Source: Trichodesmium sp. MAG_R04
Lineage (GTDB): Bacteria > Cyanobacteriota > Cyanobacteriia > Cyanobacteriales > Microcoleaceae
Reading direction: 5' to 3'
NCBI GenBank assembly: GCA_023356515.1
Contig: JAKQYG010000077.1
Span: 1 to 12,087 of the forward strand
DNA: 12,087 nucleotides
The notes under the pieces were generated by a model. That model worked only from the letters and a program-made list of their open reading frames with translations. It was not told the DNA's origin and did no database searches. Within the stretch, counting starts at the first letter, position 1, and every line of letters begins with the position of its first letter. The position numbers and the translations under genes are program-made. Positions 6,606 to 12,087 of the stretch are shown piece after piece.

Positions 6606-7643
6606 TTAGCGAACTGGCCCACTAAAAAACCGTTCAAGCTGCTTAAAATTCTCTAAAACACGGCCAGTACCTAACACTACACAACAAAGAGGGTCTGTGG
6701 CAATGTGAGTGACAATACCAGTTTCATGGCTAATTAAAGTATCTATTCCCTTCAACAAAGCACCACCGCCAGCTAACATAATACCCCTATCTATAATATC
6801 TGCTGCTAGTTCAGGAGGAGTGCGTTCCAAAGTTCGCTTTACTGCCTCTACAATTATAGATAAAGGTTCAATCAAGCTTTCTCGAATTTCTGCGGCTTTA
6901 ACTGTCACAATTCTAGGCAAACCCGATAATAAATGTAGACCTCTAACTTCCATCGTTCCCTCTTTATCATTTTGAGAAGGATAAGCTGAACCCAATTTAA
7001 TCTTGATATCTTCTGCAGTTCGCTCACCTATGACCAAATTATGAACTTTTTTCATATACTGAGTAACAGCATCATTCAGTTCATCCCCAGCTACACGCAC
7101 AGACTCACTTACAACTGTGCCTTGTAAACTAAGAACAGCAACCTCTGTAGTTCCTCCACCAATATCCACAATCATATTTCCAGTAGGTTCGGCCACAGGC
7201 AACCCCGCCCCAATAGCAGCAGCAACAGGTTCATCTATTAACCGTACATCTCTAGCTCCAGCTTGAGCAGCAGCTTCCATTACAGCTCGTCTTTCTACAC
7301 CAGTTACTCCACTAGGAATACCAATAACAATTCTTGGAGATACCAAGGCTTTTCCTTCATGGACTCGCCTGATAAAGTGTTTCAGCATTAATTCTGCTGT
7401 ATCAAAATCAGCGATAACCCCATCTCTTAGAGGTCTCATAGCAAGTACATTAGAGGGTGTTCGTCCTAACATCCTTTTAGCTTCCTCCCCAACTGCGATA
7501 GAAGTTTTTTGACCCTGGTCTATAGCTACTACAGATGGCTCTTGAAGAATAATGCCTTTGCCAGATACATATATAAGTGTGTTCGCAGTACCTAAGTCAA
7601 TTCCCATGTCCCGAGACAAGGATAAGCGATTTATTAGACCCAC
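6606..7643 (-). CDS. mreB: Rod shape-determining protein MreB (actin-like)
   Basis: MreB is the bacterial actin homologue that forms membrane-associated filaments directing side-wall growth. Signatures are GIDLGTANTL near the N-terminus (phosphate 1 loop), the second phosphate loop DIGGGTTEVAVLS in the middle and AGGGALLKGID near the C-terminus (adenosine loop). I place the start at GTG 7641-7643, giving 345 aa beginning MGLINRLSLSRDMGIDLG, which matches cyanobacterial MreB N-termini. A G-run (GGGGGG) about 9-10 nt upstream could be its ribosome site. A TTG at 7665-7667 would add eight unusual residues made from that same G-run, so it is less likely. It is the first gene of mreBCD and diverges from ssb across a 579-bp gap. 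Confidence 0.96.
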   Translation of the reverse strand: MGLINRLSLSRDMGIDLGTANTLIYVSGKGIILQEPSVVAIDQGQKTSIAVGEEAKRMLGRTPSNVLAMRPLRDGVIADFDTAELMLKHFIRRVHEGKALVSPRIVIGIPSGVTGVERRAVMEAAAQAGARDVRLIDEPVAAAIGAGLPVAEPTGNMIVDIGGGTTEVAVLSLQGTVVSESVRVAGDELNDAVTQYMKKVHNLVIGERTAEDIKIKLGSAYPSQNDKEGTMEVRGLHLLSGLPRIVTVKAAEIRESLIEPLSIIVEAVKRTLERTPPELAADIIDRGIMLAGGGALLKGIDTLISHETGIVTHIATDPLCCVVLGTGRVLENFKQLERFFSGPVR

Positions 7644-8006
7644 TAAATTTTGACCCCCCAATATCAAATCTTAAATTCTGTGCAATAATTTACGAATCAA
7701 TATAGCTGAGATAAATTCCACAATGTTTTTTATTTCCCAGTTATAGTAGGACTGTATCAAAAAAAATACAAGTTAAGTTTAACTATCCTTATTTTTTCAG
7801 TGCGGTACAATATGGACAAAATCCGGAGGAAGTATTTAGATTAGGAAGAATAATTTAGTTAGCGTTACTTCATAAAGCTTCTTGAATACTCTAGTTTTTC
7901 CAAGGCATCAAGAAGACTATTGTTGGAAATTAACAAAAAATAAAAATAAAAATAGATATTTTTTGTATAGTTATTTTTAAATTTGTCACACGAATAATAT
8001 AATGCT

Positions 8007-8095
8007 CAGAACTTACAAGGTACCGCCATATACAGTGTCTTATTGATAATAAATTCAGGATTTATACTACAGCCAGTGTATTTATGAAAGTCCTG
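8007..8095. mobile_element. MITE-like element, copy 3 (89 bp)
   Basis: The left end CAGAACTTACAAG (8007-8019) and right end ending AAAGTCCTG (to 8095) are degenerate inverted repeats, matching at 9 of 13 positions. The interior shares CCGCCATATA, CTTATTGATAATAAATTC and TATACTACA-type blocks with copy 2. It lies 36 bp upstream of the ssb -35 hexamer, inside the mreB-ssb control region. It is the most decayed copy and is identified mainly by alignment to copy 2. Confidence 0.65.
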
Positions 8096-8131
8096 ATACT
8101 ATTAAAACCATACTCTGCTTGGCAAAAAGCA

Positions 8132-8160
8132 TTGACTTAATCAAAGAATAACGATATAAT
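8132..8160 (+). promoter_or_regulatory. Sigma-70-type promoter of ssb
   Basis: TTGACT (8132-8137) and TATAAT (8155-8160) are separated by 17 bp and match the consensus at 11 of 12 positions. The expected start is near 8167, giving a leader of about 55 nt before the ssb ATG. The leader contains a short GTTTAC direct repeat (about 8170-8180) and no evident Shine-Dalgarno. Confidence 0.75.
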
Positions 8161-8222
8161 ATAAACCTACGTTTACGTTTATGGTCTTTTGGTAAAATTA
8201 AAAGTTAATTAGCACATATTAT

Positions 8223-8582
8223 ATGAGTTTAAACGTTGTAACTTTGGTTGGTAGGGCAGGTAGAGACCCAGAAGTTAAGTATTTTGAGTCAGGTAAGGTA
8301 GTTTGTAATTTAACTTTGGCTGTAAATCGTCGGTCTAAAAAAACTGACCAACCAGACTGGTTTTATCTAGAAATGTGGGACAAAACTGCAGAGGTTGCTG
8401 CTGACTACGTTCGTAAAGGTAAGTTAATAGGGATAAAAGGGTCTTTGAAATTTGAATACTGGCAAGATCGTAGTACAGGGGTAGGTCGTTCTAAACCTGT
8501 AGTTAGAGTAGATAGACTGGAATTATTAGGCTCTAAACGCGATGATGAACAAGCTACTTCAACAAGCTATGATGAGTTTTAA
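8223..8582 (+). CDS. ssb: Single-stranded DNA-binding protein
   Basis: This 119-aa protein is an OB-fold SSB: MSLNVVTLVGRAGRDPEVKY at 1-20, KVVCNLTLAVNR at 25-36, the conserved WFYLEMWDKTAEVA at 46-59, VRKGKLIGIKGSL at 63-75 and the closing strand VVRVDRLELL at 93-102. It coats single-stranded DNA during replication, recombination and repair. It is the compact cyanobacterial type, with almost no linker after the OB fold. The C-terminus ends YDEF, which keeps an acidic patch and terminal phenylalanine but lacks the DDDIPF form of the interaction tip seen in E. coli. It is driven by a near-consensus promoter and is followed after 55 bp by the DUF3153 gene. Confidence 0.95.
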   Translation: MSLNVVTLVGRAGRDPEVKYFESGKVVCNLTLAVNRRSKKTDQPDWFYLEMWDKTAEVAADYVRKGKLIGIKGSLKFEYWQDRSTGVGRSKPVVRVDRLELLGSKRDDEQATSTSYDEF

Positions 8583-8637
8583 TTTGACCATGTATATTAT
8601 TTGAAAAATTAAGTGTAGCAACAAGGCAGGCTTAGAT

Positions 8638-9378
8638 ATGAAAGTGCTGAAAGTTATTTTTATTAGTTTTTTAGCAGTTTTACTACTGAGTGGATGTGTT
8701 CAATATGAAGTGGGAATAAATTTTCAGAGTCAAACTCACGGTGAGATTATTCAACATATTACACTATCAAAGAAGTTACAAGACTTTAGTAGCGAGATAG
8801 TTTCTGATTGGTTTAAAAGTCTAGAAACTAGAACTTATCAATTGCAAGGAAAAACTCAAAGAATATCTAGGCAAGAAGTTGTAGTTACAATCCCTTTTAA
8901 TAATGGTTCTGAGTTGGAAGAAAAATTCAATGGTTTTTTTAAAAATAATGGTTCGGTAGAATTTCAGAATTATTCCCCAGAAATAGCATCAAATTTACCA
9001 AAATTAGCATCCCATATTGACGTAAAGCAAAATAATTTTTTTCTGGCATTACGTAATCAACTGAGTATCAATTTAGATTTGCGATTATCTCAATCTGATA
9101 GTAAAGTTATAGTTTATCCAGATGGGTTATTAGATATGGAGTTTAATTTAATTACACCTTGGGGCTTTAGCAGTATTCAATCAAGTGAAAATAATAAAAT
9201 ATACTATAAAAATGATCAAGAAATCACCTGGAAAGTCAACCCTGGAAAAATTAATTCATTGGATGTGGTATTTTGGATTCCTAGTCCCATAGGTATAGGC
9301 GCCATTTTAATCAGTTTGTTTGTTTATATAGGTATAGCTTTAAAATATAAAAATATTGCCTACTTTAGGAATAAGTAA
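8638..9378 (+). CDS. DUF3153-type predicted lipoprotein
   Basis: This 246-aa protein has an N-terminal signal (MKVLKVIFISFLAVLL) ending in a lipobox LLSGC, with C20 as the predicted lipidation site. The mature domain starts VQYEVGINF and contains a GEIIQHITLS segment, polar beta-rich sequence and ITPWGF, a pattern I recognise from the cyanobacterial DUF3153 family. Near the C-terminus a second hydrophobic helix (IGAILISLFVYIGIALKYK, about residues 219-237) predicts a membrane anchor, followed by a short basic tail. The protein would thus be tethered at both ends with its main domain outside the cytoplasm. Function is unknown. It lies 55 bp after ssb and may share its transcript; the ribosome site is weak. 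Confidence 0.8.
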   Translation: MKVLKVIFISFLAVLLLSGCVQYEVGINFQSQTHGEIIQHITLSKKLQDFSSEIVSDWFKSLETRTYQLQGKTQRISRQEVVVTIPFNNGSELEEKFNGFFKNNGSVEFQNYSPEIASNLPKLASHIDVKQNNFFLALRNQLSINLDLRLSQSDSKVIVYPDGLLDMEFNLITPWGFSSIQSSENNKIYYKNDQEITWKVNPGKINSLDVVFWIPSPIGIGAILISLFVYIGIALKYKNIAYFRNK

Positions 9379-9534
9379 AAACTAGATATATTAGTTCTAA
9401 AATAGTCAGAATGTAAAAATATCATGATTATTTAAGATAGAACTTAATATAAAAAGATATATTACTAATTTATACATTAAAGGTATAAACTTAAAACATT
9501 AACCGTTATACAATATAAGTTTAAACAAAAAACG

Positions 9535-9915
9535 ATGAAACAGATAAACTTTTTACTAATTTTTTTAGTTTGTTTAGCATTAGCTATATTCACGTTACAA
9601 AATACCCAAGCAACTACTATTAAACTTATTGAAGGTATTGAGTTAGAAGCTCCATTATCTGTAGAACTTTTGATTGCTATAGGATTAGGAGCAATTTTGG
9701 CATGGTTATTCAGCTTATGGTCAAGAATGCAACATACAATAGAAAATTTCGGACAAATGCGAGAAATTAATAGTAGAAATAAGCGCATTCAAGAATTACA
9801 AGAAGATGTGGAACGTTATCAAGAGGAGATCGCACAAAGAGCTAGTTTGCCAGTAGCAGAAACTTTGTCTGAGCCAGTACAATCTACTAACACAGAAGTG
9901 CCTCAAGAAAAGTAG
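9535..9915 (+). CDS. LapA-domain (DUF1049) membrane protein
   Basis: This 126-aa protein has two hydrophobic helices (about residues 5-22 and 42-62) separated by a short beta-like segment, followed by a coiled coil (about 66-102, including RNKRIQELQEDVERYQEEIA) and a polar tail. The first helix ends in FTLQN, and the second is glycine-rich (IAIGLGAILAWLFSLW). This is the layout of the LapA/DUF1049 family, small inner-membrane proteins linked in E. coli to control of lipopolysaccharide synthesis. The role in cyanobacteria is not established. It stands 156 bp after the DUF3153 gene and 295 bp before scpA. No good Shine-Dalgarno is visible before the ATG. Confidence 0.82.
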   Translation: MKQINFLLIFLVCLALAIFTLQNTQATTIKLIEGIELEAPLSVELLIAIGLGAILAWLFSLWSRMQHTIENFGQMREINSRNKRIQELQEDVERYQEEIAQRASLPVAETLSEPVQSTNTEVPQEK

Positions 9916-10049
9916 AATGAGTTTAGTTATGACTTTTGATTTAATTTAGTACCTGTATTTGAATCAAAATAACCTTATTGATATTTCAAAGTATATCTTC
10001 TAAAAAATCTAGAAAATAAAAAAATAGAGTTTAAAATACTCCATAATCA

Positions 10050-10076
10050 GTGCTAAAATCCTAATAATTTTAGCAC
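10050..10076. other. Perfect 10-bp stem-loop between lapA-like gene and scpA
   Basis: GTGCTAAAAT (10050-10059) and ATTTTAGCAC (10067-10076) are exact inverted repeats with a 7-nt loop CCTAATA. No T-run follows on either strand, so it is not a classical terminator. It could be an RNA-processing site, a weak terminator or a protein-binding palindrome. It lies about 135 bp after the LapA-domain stop and 135 bp before scpA. Confidence 0.5.
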
Positions 10077-10210
10077 ATATATGATATGCAATAATAATAC
10101 AAATTAATGACATAAAATATAGACATTTTTTAGATATTTATCTGAGAGAGTCTATGTTTTCTCATAAGTGTCATAAGCTTTAGCAAGCAATAGTAAATTA
10201 GAGAAAAACT

Positions 10211-11089
10211 ATGGCTATGATAATTGGAGTTCCCCAAGTTTCAGAAACCCTATCCCAAGGAATAGCCTTATTAAAAAACCTAGCAGAAAAAGGAGAAATT
10301 AATCCTTGGGATGTCCAAGTAATTGAAGTAATTGATCGCTATCTAAGTAAACTTACTCCTGAATCAAATATTTCTGCAAGTGAAGATTTTGCTAACTTAT
10401 CTCAGTCAGGTCAAGCTTTTTTATACGCATCCATATTAGTCTGGCTAAAAGCAGATCACCTGGCTAATTCAGAATCATCTGAAAATAATAAAAATAATTC
10501 GGAGATATCTGAAATAGTACAAATTCCTGAACCAGAAAATTTTGAAACACGAAAAATAACACTAAAACTTGAGCAACAATTGCGCCGCCGTGCTGTAGCC
10601 CCTTCCCCTGGAAAACGTAGAGTCACTCTTCAAGAACTAATTGAGCAATTACAGCTTATTGGAACTGCTATAAAAGATAAAAAAGCACGTCCTCGTACTC
10701 GCAAAACTAGTTCAAAAGCACTAGCGCAAGCGGCAAAGGTAATTGCAGAATTAGCTCACCAGGAAAATTTAGTAGAAACAGCGATAAATCTAGAAGAGTT
10801 TCTTCTGGAGAAATTACCTGAGAAAAGTGAAGGTTGGTTAGAATTTGAAAATCTTTTAGAATTGTGGTCTTCAAGATTAAATTTGAAAGCTGAAAAACAA
10901 CAGAATGAAGAGATAAATGTCCAAGTGAAGTCTGATCGAGTAGGTACATTTTGGGCATTACTACTACTTTCTGCTCAGTCTAAAGTGGAGTTATCCCAAG
11001 AAGAATTTTATCAAGATATCAGAGTCCGTACTATTTCATCACATTCCCAAGAGCAAAAAATTTTAGAGGTAGGACTTACACAAATTTAA
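10211..11089 (+). CDS. scpA: Segregation and condensation protein A
   Basis: ScpA is the kleisin subunit that links SMC heads and binds ScpB in the chromosome-condensing complex. This 292-aa protein has the kleisin N-terminal region, here GIALLKNLAEKGEINPWDV at 17-35 followed by QVIEVIDRYL, and FLYASILVWLKADHL at 70-84. A charged, variable middle (about 85-185) contains the basic stretch QQLRRRAVAPSPGKRR. The C-terminal winged-helix domain (about 210-290) has TFWALLLLSAQSKVELSQEE, the typical helix-turn segment contacting the SMC head. The opening differs from the classic firmicute GPLDLLLHLI form but matches cyanobacterial ScpA. The start could be the first or third codon (both ATG). No scpB is in the window. 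Confidence 0.88.
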   Translation: MAMIIGVPQVSETLSQGIALLKNLAEKGEINPWDVQVIEVIDRYLSKLTPESNISASEDFANLSQSGQAFLYASILVWLKADHLANSESSENNKNNSEISEIVQIPEPENFETRKITLKLEQQLRRRAVAPSPGKRRVTLQELIEQLQLIGTAIKDKKARPRTRKTSSKALAQAAKVIAELAHQENLVETAINLEEFLLEKLPEKSEGWLEFENLLELWSSRLNLKAEKQQNEEINVQVKSDRVGTFWALLLLSAQSKVELSQEEFYQDIRVRTISSHSQEQKILEVGLTQI

Positions 11090-11246
11090 TTATTATAGTG
11101 CAAATATCTAACCTACATTCTGCACTACAAAATGCAGCATAAAAATATCAGTTAAAAATGAAAAGTAAATTGACTTGAAAGCTTCCTTTCTCCTACTCTC
11201 AACTGAAGGAGTTTTAAGCTAATCTTGTTTACTACAAAATTTATGA

Positions 11247-11352
11247 TATAGCAGTACAAAAGGACGTTAGGACACTTTCTAACTTCTTTCATGTCCTAAA
11301 AAACCTTGTTAAGAAATCTAAAAATGTCCTAACCTTAGCACGTAGCGCTATA
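11247..11352. mobile_element. MITE-like element with TATAGC ends (106 bp)
   Basis: Both ends are 28 bp long. The left reads TATAGC..TAC........GTTAGGACA (11247-11274) and the right is its inverted counterpart, TGTCCTAAC....GCTATA (11325-11352), with a diverged middle. A third inverted copy of the inner block TGTCCTAA lies at 11292-11299, allowing two alternative hairpins. The element is non-coding. It shares TATAGC termini with the element at 1846-1980. Confidence 0.5.
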
Positions 11353-11383
11353 CAAGGCGGGTTTTCAAACCAATCTCATGATC

Positions 11384-11488
11384 ATACCAAATTCGTCTTA
11401 GTGAGAGGGTATTGTTTAAAGTTATAGCTATTGCTAAATAAGGGATAGGGTTATGGGACAAGCCTGCTTTTATACCCGGATTTGGTAT
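11384..11488. repeat. Inverted-repeat element with ATACCAAAT ends (105 bp)
   Basis: ATACCAAAT (11384-11392) and ATTTGGTAT (11480-11488) are exact inverted repeats, with partial similarity continuing on the inner side (TCG against CGG). The interior is non-coding and includes TATAGCTATTGC at about 11424-11435. The length, close to that of the preceding element, suggests another small nonautonomous element, but only one copy is in the window. Confidence 0.4.
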
Positions 11489-11688
11489 CACATAGAAAGT
11501 TGTCTGCTTATGGGTGAGGCTTTAAGCCCCATTTAATGGTAAAAACTTTGAATTATTTCTTGAGAAAATATTCTAATTTATTGAACTTAAGAGCAATAAA
11601 CTGAAAATTGGAAAATATCTCAGAGAAATCATATAGCAATTTCATTTGATTAGAACAGAGATAGTAACTATTTTAGTATTTTTAAGGT

Positions 11689-11693
11689 GGAGG
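11689..11693 (+). promoter_or_regulatory. Strong Shine-Dalgarno of the nucleotidyltransferase gene
   Basis: GGAGG lies 8 nt before the ATG at 11702 and decides that start. It is the strongest ribosome site in the window, while most other genes here have weak ones or none. Confidence 0.8.
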
Positions 11694-11701
11694 AAACTAA
11701 A

Positions 11702-12087
11702 ATGAAAGCCATGATTCTGGCCGCAGGCAAAGGAACTCGTGTTCGTCCAATTACTTATCGTATTCCTAAACCAATGATTCCTATTTTACAAAAACCAGTA
11801 ATGGAATTCCTTGTAGAGTTGCTTCGTCAACATGGTTTTGACCAAATTATGGTTAATGTGAGCCACTTAGCAAAGGAAATAGAAAGCTATTTTCGTGATG
11901 GGCAAAGATTTGGGGTGAATATTGCTTATTCCTTTGAAGGGCGAATTGAGGATGGAAACTTGATTGGAGAGGCATTGGGTTCTGCTGGTGGTATGAAGCG
12001 AATTCAAGACTTTTACCCTTACTTTGATGATACTTTTATAGTTCTTTGTGGTGATGCTTTAATAGATTTGGATTTGACCGCAGCACT
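11702..12087 (+). CDS. Sugar-phosphate nucleotidyltransferase (mannose-1-phosphate guanylyltransferase-like), N-terminal part
   Basis: The gene runs off the right edge after 128 codons. The N-terminus MKAMILAAGKGTRVRPITY carries the nucleotide-binding GxGTRxRPxT signature, followed by PKPMIPILQKPVMEF, the second family signature. Later come the conserved GEALGSAGG substrate loop (about 91-99) and LCGDALIDLDL with the metal-binding aspartate. The enzymes join a sugar-1-phosphate and an NTP to make an NDP-sugar and pyrophosphate. The sequence closely resembles cyanobacterial proteins annotated as mannose-1-phosphate guanylyltransferases, some of which carry a C-terminal phosphomannomutase-like domain; which type this is cannot be seen. 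The exact sugar and nucleotide are not certain. Products usually feed polysaccharide or envelope glycan synthesis. Confidence 0.9.
   Translation, partial: MKAMILAAGKGTRVRPITYRIPKPMIPILQKPVMEFLVELLRQHGFDQIMVNVSHLAKEIESYFRDGQRFGVNIAYSFEGRIEDGNLIGEALGSAGGMKRIQDFYPYFDDTFIVLCGDALIDLDLTAA

Larger units (their letters stand above)
7644..8222. other. Divergent mreB-ssb intergenic region
   Basis: This 579-bp AT-rich gap must contain the promoters of both mreB (minus) and ssb (plus). It holds MITE copy 3 (8007-8095) and a strong ssb promoter (8132-8160). No clear mreB promoter was found by eye. No gene is supported; the stretch 7700-8000 shows only AT-rich sequence with homopolymeric A and T runs. Confidence 0.6.
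11090..11701. other. Repeat-rich gap between scpA and the nucleotidyltransferase gene
   Basis: This 612-bp gap has no supportable gene. It contains a weak CTCCT/AGGAG hairpin followed by TTTT (11190-11215) that might end scpA transcription, a TATAGC-ended element (11247-11352), a second inverted-repeat unit (11384-11488), and a solo TATAGCAAT at 11632-11640 in the likely promoter/leader zone of the next gene. No good promoter pair was found. Confidence 0.55.

Noticed and set aside
6709..6975. 88-aa plus-strand reading frame
   Set aside because: It is wholly antisense to mreB, which is strongly conserved.
9477..9788. 103-aa minus-strand reading frame
   Set aside because: It is antisense to the LapA-domain gene; its composition reflects the complement of the two membrane helices.
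10707..10958. 83-aa minus-strand reading frame
   Set aside because: It is antisense to the scpA C-terminal half and shows no known motif.
207..11488. CRISPR array or tandem repeat array
   Set aside because: The repeats are dispersed single elements with inverted ends, not regularly spaced direct repeats with unique spacers, and no cas gene is present.

Overview
The window looks like chromosomal DNA from a cyanobacterium. The evidence is a PII-type acetylglutamate kinase gene, an mreBCD cluster facing away from ssb, a DUF3153 lipoprotein, a cyanobacterial-style ScpA and sugar nucleotidyltransferase, a cyanobacterial YtxH/DUF948 membrane cluster, and three copies of the HIP1 octamer GCGATCGC (464-471, 713-720, 2296-2303). 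The DNA is AT-rich. By my count only about 60% of it is intact coding sequence, and the gaps are long and full of small inverted-repeat elements. That combination resembles filamentous marine cyanobacteria such as Trichodesmium or its relatives; the genus is an inference.

Left part (1-1130): the N-terminus of a caspase-like protease gene runs off the left edge on the minus strand. It is followed by a 91-bp terminal-inverted-repeat element and a decayed, relatively GC-rich sodium:solute symporter pseudogene (minus strand). The pseudogene ends at a hairpin that resembles the right end of an IS200/IS605 element.

Membrane cluster (1131-3116, plus strand): three small proteins that each combine an N-terminal membrane segment with a helical or coiled-coil region: a 103-aa conserved hypothetical, a YtxH-domain protein and a DUF948-like protein. 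Repeat-rich gaps separate the first two.

Minus-strand housekeeping block (3813-7643): argB, then mreD, mreC and mreB. In transcription order this is mreB-mreC-mreD followed by argB. MreBCD build the rod/elongasome scaffold; ArgB carries out the PII-regulated step of arginine synthesis.

Divergent plus-strand block (8132-11089): ssb with a near-consensus sigma-70 promoter, a DUF3153 lipoprotein, a LapA-domain membrane protein and scpA. After a further repeat-rich gap, the 5' part of a sugar-phosphate nucleotidyltransferase gene runs off the right edge.

No CRISPR array, tRNA, rRNA, intact transposase, prophage or defence system was seen. The genes are mostly conserved housekeeping genes. The most unusual content is the intergenic DNA: a three-copy ~90-bp MITE-like family, two TATAGC-ended elements, a further ~105-bp inverted-repeat unit and a ~70-bp dispersed IS-end-like repeat. 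I did not find convincing evidence of a new gene system.
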